DNA from: Flavobacteriaceae bacterium S0862
GTDB taxonomy: Bacteria > Bacteroidota > Bacteroidia > Flavobacteriales > Flavobacteriaceae
Assembly: GCA_023015825.1 (NCBI GenBank)
Contig: JALKAW010000002.1
Coordinates: 186,001 to 250,000, forward strand
Direction of reading: 5' to 3'
DNA: 64,000 nucleotides
This document shows, piece by piece, positions 9,405 to 17,568 of the stretch. Every line of letters begins with the position of its first letter. The first letter of the stretch is position 1. The notes under the pieces were generated by a model, which saw only the letters and a list, made by a program, of their open reading frames with translations, did not search any database and was not told the DNA's origin. Position numbers and translations under genes: made by a program.

Positions 9405-9412
9405 TATCTTTG
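9405..9412 (+). promoter_or_regulatory. -7 promoter element of the bacilliredoxin gene
   Basis: TATCTTTG matches TAnnTTTG and lies 33 bp upstream of the bacilliredoxin ATG at 9446. TTG triplets upstream are at 12 and 25 bp, neither at the ideal spacing. Confidence 0.5.
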
Positions 9413-9445
9413 TGCTTTAAATTAATAATTCTTAAAATTAAAAAT

Positions 9446-9856
9446 ATGTATCCAGCAGAATTAGTAAAACCAATGCGTGAGGACTTAACAAACGTAGGTT
9501 TCGAAGAATTACACACCGTTGAAGCGGTTGAAACTGCAATGGCAAAAGAAGGAACAACATTAGTAGTTGTGAATTCTGTTTGTGGTTGTGCTGCAGCTAA
9601 TGCTCGACCCGGAGCTAGACAAAGTTTACAAAATGCAAAACGTCCAGACCATTTAGTGACTGTTTTTGCAGGTGTTGATAGAGAAGCAACTGATAAGGCG
9701 CGTGAATTTATGATTCCGTTTCCTCCAAGTTCTCCTTGTATGGCATTGTTTAAAGATGGAGAATTAGTTCACATGCTAGAGCGTCACCACATTGAAGGTC
9801 GTCCAGCTGAAATGATTGCTGAAAATCTTGTTGATGCTTACAATGCACATTGTTAA
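9446..9856 (+). CDS. BrxA/BrxB family bacilliredoxin
   Basis: This 136-residue thioredoxin-fold protein belongs to the bacilliredoxin (YphP/YqiW) family. I chose ATG at 9446 (MYPAELVKPMREDL), the conserved N-terminus of the family; an upstream in-frame ATG at 9377 would add residues encoded across the promoter. The redox motif is VCGCAAANARPG with Cys46 and Cys48, and Cys93 lies in the PSSPCMALF segment. In Firmicutes the family removes bacillithiol from proteins; which thiol it serves here is not known. A terminator hairpin follows the gene, so it is a single-gene unit. Confidence 0.92.
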   Translation: MYPAELVKPMREDLTNVGFEELHTVEAVETAMAKEGTTLVVVNSVCGCAAANARPGARQSLQNAKRPDHLVTVFAGVDREATDKAREFMIPFPPSSPCMALFKDGELVHMLERHHIEGRPAEMIAENLVDAYNAHC

Positions 9857-9889
9857 GAAACAGTCATTATAAATTGACAAATAAAAATT

Positions 9890-9918
9890 AAGCCACGATT
9901 TAGTCGTGGTTTTTTTTA
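9890..9918 (+). terminator. Intrinsic terminator after the bacilliredoxin gene
   Basis: Stem CCACGA/TCGTGG (9893-9898 with 9904-9909), 5-nt loop, followed by eight T. It lies 36 bp after the stop codon. Confidence 0.8.
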
Positions 9919-9970
9919 TGCTTTTACGCAACTTATAGAATACTAATGCATCTTAAAATAAATATATGTT

Positions 9971-10369
9971 ATGAAAAGTTTAAAACTAACTTTTGCACTT
10001 ATTTCTTTTTGTTTCTTTTTTGTGGCTACGCAATGTGATGAAGACAAGCCTCATTTAACTTATGAAGAAGAAAGGACTGAGCTAAATATTTATAAAGATA
10101 AAATTGAAAATTTAGCAGCAACGTCTGTTTGCAACGAAAATACCGAATGCTTATTTATAGGTTTTGGAAGTAAGCCTTGTGGTGGACCTTGGACCTATTT
10201 AATTTACACAAACTCAATAGATGTCGATCAATTACTGCTTTGGTTAGATGATTATAATCAATTAGAACAAGAGCTTAACGAAAAATGGGAGATTATTTCA
10301 GATTGTTCTATTGCTTCTCCTCCTATTGGGTTTGAATGTCTTGATAACACATGTAATCCAATTTTTTAA
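9971..10369 (+). CDS. Secreted Cys-rich protein, possible lipoprotein
   Basis: This 132-residue protein has a hydrophobic signal (about 5-20) ending in VATQC, so Cys22 could be lipidated, although the box is not ideal. Six further Cys (in VCNENTEC, KPCGGPW, SDC, ECLDNTC) suggest three disulphides in an extracytoplasmic fold. The conserved-looking block SKPCGGPWTYLIY resembles a small-protein family I have seen in Bacteroidetes, without known function. It lies alone between a terminator and the PlsC gene. No consensus promoter was seen upstream. Confidence 0.7.
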   Translation: MKSLKLTFALISFCFFFVATQCDEDKPHLTYEEERTELNIYKDKIENLAATSVCNENTECLFIGFGSKPCGGPWTYLIYTNSIDVDQLLLWLDDYNQLEQELNEKWEIISDCSIASPPIGFECLDNTCNPIF

Positions 10370-10391
10370 AGGTATTTTCTTTAGTTTTTCC

Positions 10392-10399
10392 TACTTTTG
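10392..10399 (+). promoter_or_regulatory. -7 promoter element of the PlsC-HD-GNAT operon
   Basis: TACTTTTG matches TAnnTTTG, 22 bp upstream of the PlsC ATG. No TTG at the expected spacing. Confidence 0.45.
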
Positions 10400-10421
10400 A
10401 ATGCCTTTTAAGCATTAAAAA

Positions 10422-11162
10422 ATGATTAAACTTCTAGCATATCCTTTAACGCTTATCTATGCGTTTTTCTTTTTTTTGACACTTATAGTTTTTCATCCTA
10501 TACAATGGTTCGCTTTTAATGTTCTAGGTTACCAAGCACATAAACGAGTAGTAATTTGTTTACAGTTTTGGCTGATGCGCTGTTTAAATATTTTAGGCAC
10601 TCGATTTTCGTTTACTAATTCTCATAAAATTGAAGCCAATAAACCTTTAATCATCGTCGCCAATCATCAAAGTATGTACGATATTTCGCCTTTAATGTGG
10701 TATATGCGAAAACATCATCCAAAATTTATAAGCAAAAAAGAATTAGGAAAAGGGATTCCGAGTGTGTCCTACAATTTACGTCATGGCGGTTCTGTTCTAA
10801 TTGATAGAAAAAAGCCTATTGAATCTATAAAAGCTATTGAAAATTTTGCTAAACGTGTTAGCGAAAACAATTGGGCAGCAGTAATTTTCCCTGAAGGAAC
10901 AAGAAGCAGAACAGGCAAGCCAAAACCTTTTAAAACAAAAGGATTAATTACTTTAATTAATCATATGCCAAACGCCTTAATTGTACCTATTTCTATTAAT
11001 AATTCTTGGAAAACTCTACGTTATGGAAAATTCCCAATGGGATTGGGAGCGCATATTACATTTAAAGTACATCAGCCCATTGCAGTTAATTCTGAAGAGC
11101 CAATTGCCTTAGTAAAACAAATAGAACAAACCATTATAAAAGATATTCATTATGACGAATAA
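10422..11162 (+). CDS. plsC: 1-acyl-sn-glycerol-3-phosphate acyltransferase family protein
   Basis: This 246-residue membrane acyltransferase carries the PlsC motifs NHQSMYD (His82, Asp87; the catalytic HX4D) and FPEGTRSR (about 155). One or two N-terminal hydrophobic helices (about 5-50) place it on the inner membrane, where the family adds the second acyl chain to lysophosphatidic acid. Its stop overlaps the start of the HD gene by 11 bp, and a GNAT gene follows, giving a tight three-gene operon. A second PlsC-like protein is encoded at about 46.5-47.2 kb; which one is the main phospholipid enzyme cannot be told. Confidence 0.9.
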   Translation: MIKLLAYPLTLIYAFFFFLTLIVFHPIQWFAFNVLGYQAHKRVVICLQFWLMRCLNILGTRFSFTNSHKIEANKPLIIVANHQSMYDISPLMWYMRKHHPKFISKKELGKGIPSVSYNLRHGGSVLIDRKKPIESIKAIENFAKRVSENNWAAVIFPEGTRSRTGKPKPFKTKGLITLINHMPNALIVPISINNSWKTLRYGKFPMGLGAHITFKVHQPIAVNSEEPIALVKQIEQTIIKDIHYDE

Positions 11163-11811
11163 CGAAACCATTATAGAAGCGACAAAAAACTATGTAAGAA
11201 CTACTTTAAAAAATGCTGAAGGTGGTCACGATTGGTTTCACACCTTGAGGGTGTATAATAATTCTTTGCTAATTTCTAAAGGCGAAAAGGTAGATACTTT
11301 AGTAGTGGCATTAGGTGCTTTGTTGCATGATATTGCTGATAGTAAATTTCATGATGGTGATGATACTATTGCACCGAAAATGGCACGAGAGTTTTTATTT
11401 AAACATAATGTTGATAGCTTGGTGATTGAACATGTCATAAATATCGTCAATAATATTTCATTTAATAAGTCTTTAGAAAAAGGCAAGAAATTTACGTCGC
11501 CAGAACTGGAGGTGATCCAAGATGCTGATAGGTTGGATGCTATTGGTGCTATTGGTATTGCACGTTGTTTTAATTACGGAGGTTTTAAAAATAGAAAGAT
11601 ATTCGACCCTTCCATAAAACCAAATATGAAGATGACCAAAGAGGAATATAAGAAGTCAACGGCTCCAACCATTAATCATTTTTACGAAAAATTACTCCTG
11701 CTTTCTGATAAAATGAATACTAAAACTGGTAAGCGAATCGCAAAACAACGACATCAGTTTATGGAACAATACTTAGACCAATTTTATGCAGAATGGGATG
11801 GAACACGATAA
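11152..11811 (+). CDS. HD domain phosphohydrolase
   Basis: This 219-residue protein of the HD superfamily (YedJ-like) has metal ligands His26, then His59-Asp60 in LLHDIAD, and Asp128 in VIQDADRLDAIGA. Such proteins hydrolyse nucleotides or other phosphoesters; the substrate is unknown. The start overlaps the end of the PlsC gene by 11 bp and its own end overlaps the next GNAT gene, so expression is probably coupled. Confidence 0.9.
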   Translation: MTNNETIIEATKNYVRTTLKNAEGGHDWFHTLRVYNNSLLISKGEKVDTLVVALGALLHDIADSKFHDGDDTIAPKMAREFLFKHNVDSLVIEHVINIVNNISFNKSLEKGKKFTSPELEVIQDADRLDAIGAIGIARCFNYGGFKNRKIFDPSIKPNMKMTKEEYKKSTAPTINHFYEKLLLLSDKMNTKTGKRIAKQRHQFMEQYLDQFYAEWDGTR

Positions 11812-12256
11812 GTTTACTTTTAAAATAGTAGAAGGCGTTCCTTCGAAAAAGCTTCTTCAAGAAATATTGATAGTTTACAAATCGATATTTGATGATTATA
11901 AATTGAATTTTTTTAAAGAACGAATTCATAAAAAAGAAGACAGTTTAATGATTCTTTGTTATCAACAAAAGCAACTCTTAGGTTTTAAAATTGGATATCG
12001 ATATAATGACATTACTTTTTACAGTTGGGTTGGAGGCGTTTTACCTGAAAACAGGGGAAATGGTATTGCAAAACAACTTGCACAATTGCAGGAACAAAGG
12101 GTTAAAGAAAAAGGGTATCTAACATTGAGAACAAAATCAATGAATCGTTTTAAACCCATGATGATTTTAAATCTTAAAAATGGTTTTGATATCACAAACA
12201 TTTACACAAATGATGTAGGTCAAACAAAAATTGTGTTTGAAAAGCTAATTAAATAA
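11798..12256 (+). CDS. GNAT family N-acetyltransferase
   Basis: This roughly 152-residue protein has the acetyl-CoA binding signature RGNGIA within GVLPENRGNGIAKQLA (about 78-93) and the GNAT strand pattern before it. I prefer ATG 11798 (MEHDKFTF), but ATG 11786, four codons earlier, is also possible; both lie inside the end of the HD gene. It is the last gene of the PlsC-HD-GNAT operon. The acceptor substrate is unknown. It converges on the AraC-family gene 8 bp away. Confidence 0.85.
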   Translation: MEHDKFTFKIVEGVPSKKLLQEILIVYKSIFDDYKLNFFKERIHKKEDSLMILCYQQKQLLGFKIGYRYNDITFYSWVGGVLPENRGNGIAKQLAQLQEQRVKEKGYLTLRTKSMNRFKPMMILNLKNGFDITNIYTNDVGQTKIVFEKLIK

Positions 12257-12264
12257 GCTATTAA

Positions 12265-13143
12265 TTACTGAATAATTTGTCTTAATTCGCTTCTATATTT
12301 CGAAGCGCTTTTCTCTGTAAATTCTTTAAATACTTTATTAAAGTGAGAAAAATTGTTGAATCCACATTCGAAAGACACATCTGTAATACTAAGCTGACTC
12401 TCAGACAGTAATTTAGTGGCATGTACAACACGATATTCGTTTACAAATTTAGTAAAGGTTTTGCCTGTAACTTTTTTGAAATAGCGGCAAAAGGCTGGAA
12501 CTGTCATACTTACCTTATCTGCAATTTCATCTAAGCTTATGTGCTCCCTATAATTTTGACTCACATGCTTAAAGATAATGTCAACCTTAGCACTATCTTG
12601 AGGTTCTGCTTCAAAAGCAAAACCATCAGCATTCAAAATTGTATAATCCTTTGCTTTTGCTAATATGTGCAAAATTTCAAGCAATTCTAATATTTTTTTA
12701 AATCCATTTTTACCTGTAAGATTTTCGATTTTATGACCAAGCTTCTTTTTAGTTTTAACCCCAAAAACAATTCCCATTTTTGAACGTTCAAACAAATTAT
12801 TTATACTTTCCATTTCTGGAATATTGATAAAACTTTCTCCTAAAAAATCAGGTTTAAACTGAACTAACGTTTGTGAACCATTAATTGTTAAACGATCTGT
12901 AAAACCATTATGAGGTAAGTTTGGACCAATCAAAAGTAATTGACTATTACTAAAATAAGACAAGTGGTTTCCTATATGGCGTTTACCCTTTCCTTTGTTT
13001 ACGTAAATCAATTCAATTTCTGGATGAAAGTGCCAAAATGGTTTAATCTCTCCTTGAAAAGCATAATTTTCATGCCTCCTAACAAAAATAGAACTCCCAA
13101 ATTCAGGGCTAATCTTTTCTAATGTAGGTTTTCTTGTCTTCAT
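12265..13143 (-). CDS. AraC family transcriptional regulator
   Basis: This 292-residue regulator has an N-terminal cupin-like ligand domain (about 20-110, with HFHPEIELIYV near 38-48) and a C-terminal double helix-turn-helix of the AraC type (about 188-285), including ITDVSFECGFNNFSHFNKVFKE. It is transcribed divergently from a secreted-protein gene across a 208-bp gap that contains a short inverted repeat, so that gene is a possible target. The effector is unknown; a cupin domain of this kind often binds a sugar or small acid. Confidence 0.9.
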   Translation of the reverse strand: MKTRKPTLEKISPEFGSSIFVRRHENYAFQGEIKPFWHFHPEIELIYVNKGKGKRHIGNHLSYFSNSQLLLIGPNLPHNGFTDRLTINGSQTLVQFKPDFLGESFINIPEMESINNLFERSKMGIVFGVKTKKKLGHKIENLTGKNGFKKILELLEILHILAKAKDYTILNADGFAFEAEPQDSAKVDIIFKHVSQNYREHISLDEIADKVSMTVPAFCRYFKKVTGKTFTKFVNEYRVVHATKLLSESQLSITDVSFECGFNNFSHFNKVFKEFTEKSASKYRSELRQIIQ

Positions 13144-13159
13144 GTTAAATATCTATGCA

Positions 13160-13167
13160 CAAAATTA
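13160..13167 (-). promoter_or_regulatory. -7 promoter element of the AraC-family gene
   Basis: On the minus strand this reads TAATTTTG, matching TAnnTTTG, 16 bp upstream of the start codon. No TTG at the usual spacing. Confidence 0.4.
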
Positions 13168-13270
13168 AACGTATTCACTTGAAAAACCTATATTAAATTA
13201 TCATGATTGTATGCTATTTTAACTTAAATTATTTTATTGCATATTTTCAAGGTTAATTTAACATATAAAT

Positions 13271-13285
13271 CAACCAAAATGGTTG
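13271..13285. promoter_or_regulatory. Inverted repeat overlapping the -33 box
   Basis: CAACCA-AAA-TGGTTG is a perfect 6-bp inverted repeat whose right arm contains the TTG of the -33 box of the secreted-protein promoter. The position fits an operator; the protein that binds is unknown. Confidence 0.4.
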
Positions 13286-13316
13286 TTTTCTATTATGACA
13301 TTCCAAAATACATTTG
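13283..13316 (+). promoter_or_regulatory. Promoter of the secreted-protein gene
   Basis: TTG (13283-13285), 23-bp spacer, then TACATTTG (13309-13316), a full TAnnTTTG match. The ATG is 35 bp further on. Confidence 0.6.
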
Positions 13317-13351
13317 TCACATAATTATTAATCATTTTAAATTGATTTATT

Positions 13352-13912
13352 ATGAAACATTTATTTAAAAACATTTTAGTACTAGCAGTAATGTTCGGAA
13401 CATTTACTAGCTTCGGAACAGAAAGCATTGAAATTTCTTCAAACTCAACTTTTAAAATTACAAAAGGGGACTTAATCTCTGTAACTGATTATTCTGGTAA
13501 AACAATTTATTCAGGGCGAACCAAATACACTGGTGACTTAAAGTCATTGTACAATTTTACAAATTTGGAAGATGGACTTTATTCAATAGAAATTGAAAAA
13601 GATTTTGAAATATTATCAAAAACCATTGAGGTGAAAAACCATCTAGTTACATTCTTAGAAAGTGCAAGTGAAACATTTTTTAAACCAGCTATTAAACTTG
13701 AAAAAGCTAGATTATTGGTTACGCAATCGGTTTTCAAAGAAGAAACTATTGAAATTGAAATATATTATAAAGATGATTTAATACTTTCTGAAGCTTTAAT
13801 TGCAAACCCTCTATTAAAAAGAGTATACAAACTTGATGAAACTATTAAAGGAAACTATACAGCTATCATTAGGGTTAATGACAGAGTATATATAGAGAAT
13901 TTTGAATTGTAA
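13352..13912 (+). CDS. Secreted beta-rich protein of unknown function
   Basis: This 186-residue protein has a signal peptide (about 1-23) and then two stretches of alternating strands, about 30-100 and 110-186. The first, with DYSGKTIYSGRT and LEDGLYSIEIE, resembles the Ig-like fold of flavobacterial cell-surface modules, including T9SS sorting domains, but it lies at the N-terminus and so is not itself a sorting signal. No enzyme motif is seen. It has a good promoter with an inverted repeat and sits opposite an AraC-family regulator, which may control it. Confidence 0.7.
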   Translation: MKHLFKNILVLAVMFGTFTSFGTESIEISSNSTFKITKGDLISVTDYSGKTIYSGRTKYTGDLKSLYNFTNLEDGLYSIEIEKDFEILSKTIEVKNHLVTFLESASETFFKPAIKLEKARLLVTQSVFKEETIEIEIYYKDDLILSEALIANPLLKRVYKLDETIKGNYTAIIRVNDRVYIENFEL

Positions 13913-13934
13913 ATCTTAGAGGGTTTTGATTATT

Positions 13935-13971
13935 AAAAAAAGATGAAGGGTGAGCTGTTTTTAGCTCACTC
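13935..13971 (-). terminator. Hairpin between convergent genes
   Basis: Stem GTGAGCT/AGCTCAC (13950-13956 with 13963-13969) and 6-nt loop. On the minus strand it is followed, after about seven bases, by seven T, so it best fits termination of the radical SAM gene. The gap between hairpin and T-run weakens the call. Confidence 0.5.
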
Positions 13972-13978
13972 TATTGCT

Positions 13979-15052
13979 TTAAAACAGCTTGATCTGTCCA
14001 AATTTATATTGTTCATGAAGTTCTGTGTTTAATCTTGGCATTCGTTTTCCTTTAAAATACTTATGTCTTGCTAAATGCACCAAATCATTTATTTGCTTTG
14101 CTATTTGTCCTTCACCACGCATTCTAACACCAAAGCGACTTTCGTTTAAAGTACCTCCATGACAACTTTCAATTTGGTGTAGAACCTTATCTGCTTTATC
14201 AGGCAATGTTTTATGAATCCAATTGGTAAAAATTTCGCCAATAGCACCATTAAGTCTAACGATAGTATGTGCTATTGATGAAGCTCCAGCTTCAGACACA
14301 GCTTTGGCCAAAGGTAAAATTTCATGACTGTTTATGGATGGGATTATGGGTGCCAACATGACATTTACAGGAATTTCATTTTCTGAAAGTATTTTTACAG
14401 TTTCTAATCGTTTTTTAGTGGTTGCTGTTCTAGGTTCTAAAATACGTCGTGTCTCTTCAGATAATGAAGTGATAGACATATTGACTCCAACCAGATTGTC
14501 TTTTGCTAGTGCTTTCAAAATGTTTAAATCACGTAGAATCAAGGCGTTTTTTGTAATAATACCAACAGGATGTTTGTACTTTAAAAAGATTTCCAAACAT
14601 TGTCTCGTAATTTCAAATTGTTTTTCCGCTGGTTGATAACAATCTGTATTTCCAGACATGACTATGGTTTGCGCTTTCCAACTTTTCTTTTTTAATAATT
14701 TTTCTAATAATTTAGGAGCATCTTTCTTTATTAAAATACGTCGTTCAAAATCTAGTCCTGCACTAAATCCCCAAAATTCATGACTATTACGAGCATAACA
14801 ATATACACAACCATGTTCGCAACCTTGATATGAATTCATAGAGTACATCATACCAACATCAGGACTTGTAACTTTGTTCACGATGGTTTTTGGAAACACT
14901 GCAAGATACAGGGTTTTGTTTTTAACAGGTTGTTCGCCTTCTTTGTGACAAAATTCTAGAAAATCGTCACGTTGCTCGTGGCTTAATTCGAAGAAACGGT
15001 TGGGTACATTTAATTGTGTACCACGTCCTTTTAAGGTTGACTTGGGGTTCAT
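13979..15052 (-). CDS. PA0069-type radical SAM protein (SPL-like)
   Basis: This 357-residue radical SAM enzyme has the cluster motif CEHGCVYC (about 79-86, CxxxCxxC) and the TIM-barrel pattern after it, with SGNTDCYQPAE and GIITKNALILRD segments typical of the spore photoproduct lyase-like branch called PA0069 family. The reaction and substrate are unknown. The conserved N-terminus GRGTQLNVPNRF supports the start at 15052. It is a single-gene unit with its own terminator-like hairpin downstream. Confidence 0.88.
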   Translation of the reverse strand: MNPKSTLKGRGTQLNVPNRFFELSHEQRDDFLEFCHKEGEQPVKNKTLYLAVFPKTIVNKVTSPDVGMMYSMNSYQGCEHGCVYCYARNSHEFWGFSAGLDFERRILIKKDAPKLLEKLLKKKSWKAQTIVMSGNTDCYQPAEKQFEITRQCLEIFLKYKHPVGIITKNALILRDLNILKALAKDNLVGVNMSITSLSEETRRILEPRTATTKKRLETVKILSENEIPVNVMLAPIIPSINSHEILPLAKAVSEAGASSIAHTIVRLNGAIGEIFTNWIHKTLPDKADKVLHQIESCHGGTLNESRFGVRMRGEGQIAKQINDLVHLARHKYFKGKRMPRLNTELHEQYKFGQIKLF

Positions 15053-15174
15053 AATAATTAAAATAAAGTGTGAATACTAAGTAAGTAGCACTCTAAATTA
15101 ATCAATATAATAATTGAAAACTGTTAAAGGAATTTTAGGTTATTAACAACTTGGATATGTCAAGTCGAATTCGC

Positions 15175-15957
15175 CTATTTTCCTGGAAAATCTGCTTTAC
15201 GCTTCTCTAAAAAGGCAGTAGTTCCTTCTTCAAAATCTTCAGTCCCAAAGCAGTTGCCAAATTCATCTATTTCAGCTTGATAACCGTTTACGCCATCTTT
15301 AAAACCTGAGTTAATTGCTCTAATACCAGCGCTAATAGCTACAGATGAATTTCGCATAATTTTACTAGCTAGTTTTTCTACTAGAAGTACCAACTCCTCT
15401 TGAGCTGCAACATGATTTACTAATCCATAACTTAAGGCTTGGTTAGCATCAATCATACCAGCTGTCATTATCATTTCCATAGCCCTTCCCTTTCCTACTA
15501 ATTGAGGTAAACGTTGTGTTCCTCCATAGCCTGGAATAACTCCTAAGGATACTTCTGGCAATCCCATTTTAGCATTAATACTCGCTACTCTAAAATGACA
15601 AGCCATAGCAAGCTCTAGTCCACCACCAAGCGCAAATCCATTAACGGCAGCAATAACTGGTTTATTGAAATTTTCTATATAATCGAATAATTTTTTTTGC
15701 CCATGAGCTGCCAAGTTACTACCTTCTTCAATGCTGTAATCAGCAAATTCACTAATATCTGCTCCAGCAACAAATGCTTTTTCACCACTTCCTGTAATTA
15801 TAATTACTTTAACTTCATTACGGTCTTTAAGACTTTTTAGAGCATTATGAAGCTCATCAATTGTTGTGCTATTAAGGGCATTTAGTTTACTGGGTCTATT
15901 AATAGTAATAGTGGCTATACCACTGTTTTCAGCTAATAAAATATTATCAAAAATCAT
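15175..15957 (-). CDS. Enoyl-CoA hydratase/isomerase family protein (crotonase)
   Basis: This 260-residue crotonase-fold protein carries the CoA-binding/oxyanion segments AGADISEF (about 64-71) and NGFALGGGLELAMACHF (about 104-120) and the catalytic-Glu regions GGGLELA and LPEVSLGVIPGYGGTQRL. It should hydrate short-chain 2-enoyl-CoA in fatty-acid or amino-acid breakdown. The gene starts 10 bp after the histidine kinase stop on the same strand, so both may be cotranscribed although the functions look unrelated. Confidence 0.92.
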   Translation of the reverse strand: MIFDNILLAENSGIATITINRPSKLNALNSTTIDELHNALKSLKDRNEVKVIIITGSGEKAFVAGADISEFADYSIEEGSNLAAHGQKKLFDYIENFNKPVIAAVNGFALGGGLELAMACHFRVASINAKMGLPEVSLGVIPGYGGTQRLPQLVGKGRAMEMIMTAGMIDANQALSYGLVNHVAAQEELVLLVEKLASKIMRNSSVAISAGIRAINSGFKDGVNGYQAEIDEFGNCFGTEDFEEGTTAFLEKRKADFPGK

Positions 15958-15967
15958 TTTAGTCTAG

Positions 15968-17416
15968 TTATTTTGGAAAGCTCACTTTAAAAGTAGTGCC
16001 TTCGTTTTCGGTTGATACAAAAGTAATATTTCCGTTATAGGTTTCAATAATGTTTTTTATCATAGCTAAGCCTAATCCCATTCCGCTACTTTTAGTAGTG
16101 AATTTAGGTTCAAAAATTTTAGATTTATTCTCATCAATAACTCCGTTGCCATTATCTTCAACAGTAAGAATAACATTATTCCCTTCTGAAAATACTTTAA
16201 CGGTAATTTTAGGTGTTTTGTTTTTGGGAATAGCTTGAATCGCATTTTTTACCAAATTTGTAACTACTCTAATAAGTTGTGTCCTATCGAAAGTTGCTAT
16301 AATTTCTTTCTTTTCAGGAATAAAAGTTATGTAGTTTTCGGCAAAAATATCCAAAGCTAAATCTACAACCTCAACGATGTTTAATCGTTCGCTTTTTTGT
16401 GCAGGCATTTGGGCAAAATTTGAAAATGCTGAAGCGATGGAACTCATCGTGTCTATTTGCTGAATGAGCGTTTTGCTGTATTCATCCAGTTTTTGGCGAG
16501 CACTTGGATCGCTTGGGTCAAACTTACGTTGAAAACTTTGAACCGTTAATCGCATTGGTGTTAACGGGTTTTTAATCTCATGAGCTACTTGTTTTGCCAT
16601 TTCTCGCCATGCCTGTTCACGTTCGCTAGTTGCCAATTGAACAGCACTCTCCTCAAGTTCATCAATCATGCTGTTATAAGATTTAACAAGCGCAGAAACT
16701 TCAACACTAGCACCTTCGAGTTCAATTTTTTTGTTTCGCTTTTCCAAGCGAGTTTCATTCATTTTATCACTAATAGTTTTTAAGGATCTTGTGATATAGC
16801 GTGATACAAAATAAGCAAACGAAATAGCTACTAAAATCATAAAAAAGTAGGCATACCCTAAACGTACCAAAAACTCTTTTAGTTCCTCTTCATTAAAAGA
16901 ATTGTCATCAAAATATGGTACATGTAATATCCCTAAAGGCTTGGCATTGTAATCTGAAAAAAGGATATAAGACGATTGAAAATCGCCTCCAATTACTTCA
17001 TTTTTTTCAACAAAACGTTTATTTACACTAAAGTTTAATTGGTTAAGAATTTCAGGAGACAAACACCTTGATATAGAATCATTTTCAATACTTGGTACTG
17101 AACTCTTCACTAAAGTACCTTGAAGGTCGTATAGATTAAAATCTACATTTAAATTATTAGCAATTTCATAGATTTTGTCTTTAAAAATAAGGCCTAATTT
17201 TTCGGTTGTACGCTCATAAGTTGTTTCTTCCAGTACATAATCCATACTAGATAAAATTTGTCTTTCTTTACGCTCTAAGCGTTGTGCATTATAATCTTTA
17301 GACTGTTCGTTATATTGATAAAGTGTCACTGCGGCTATTAAAATGGAAGCTACCACAACCAATAAAATCATGTAAAGAAAAATACGCGAACGTAACGAAA
17401 GTCTTTTAGCTGCCAT
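15968..17416 (-). CDS. Sensor histidine kinase
   Basis: This 482-residue inner-membrane kinase has two transmembrane helices (about 11-32 and 188-208) flanking a periplasmic sensor region of about 155 residues, a HAMP-like linker (about 205-260), a HisKA box with the phosphorylated His279 in VAHEIKNPLTPM, and an ATP-binding domain with NLVKNAIQAI, DNGNGV and GMGLGLAMIK. The H-box NPLTPM is typical of the NtrY-like branch. No response regulator is encoded nearby, so the partner is elsewhere. The crotonase gene follows 10 bp downstream. Confidence 0.92.
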   Translation of the reverse strand: MAAKRLSLRSRIFLYMILLVVVASILIAAVTLYQYNEQSKDYNAQRLERKERQILSSMDYVLEETTYERTTEKLGLIFKDKIYEIANNLNVDFNLYDLQGTLVKSSVPSIENDSISRCLSPEILNQLNFSVNKRFVEKNEVIGGDFQSSYILFSDYNAKPLGILHVPYFDDNSFNEEELKEFLVRLGYAYFFMILVAISFAYFVSRYITRSLKTISDKMNETRLEKRNKKIELEGASVEVSALVKSYNSMIDELEESAVQLATSEREQAWREMAKQVAHEIKNPLTPMRLTVQSFQRKFDPSDPSARQKLDEYSKTLIQQIDTMSSIASAFSNFAQMPAQKSERLNIVEVVDLALDIFAENYITFIPEKKEIIATFDRTQLIRVVTNLVKNAIQAIPKNKTPKITVKVFSEGNNVILTVEDNGNGVIDENKSKIFEPKFTTKSSGMGLGLAMIKNIIETYNGNITFVSTENEGTTFKVSFPK

Positions 17417-17502
17417 TTAATAAATTTATGCAAATTATAACAATAATCAAGCCAACAACTTAAATTGATATTTTAAAATTTTATTTTAATGATTTAGTGA
17501 AC

Positions 17503-17547
17503 AAAAAACCCTGCAAACCAAATTATAAAAATGGAGATGCAGAGTTT
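17503..17547 (-). terminator. Terminator of the sortilin-like gene
   Basis: On the minus strand a 10-bp stem AAACTCTGCA/TGCAGGGTTT (one G-T pair; 17506-17515 with 17538-17547) encloses a 22-nt loop and is followed by T residues. It lies 22 bp after the 17569 stop. Confidence 0.6.
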
Positions 17548-17568
17548 TTATTTAATTATATAACTCAA

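Noticed and set aside
9377-9445. N-terminal extension of bacilliredoxin from an upstream ATG
   Set aside because: The extension would span the promoter -7 element, and the family begins at MYPAELV.
13935-13971. Rightward terminator for the secreted-protein gene
   Set aside because: On the plus strand no T-run follows the hairpin; the T-run lies on the minus side.
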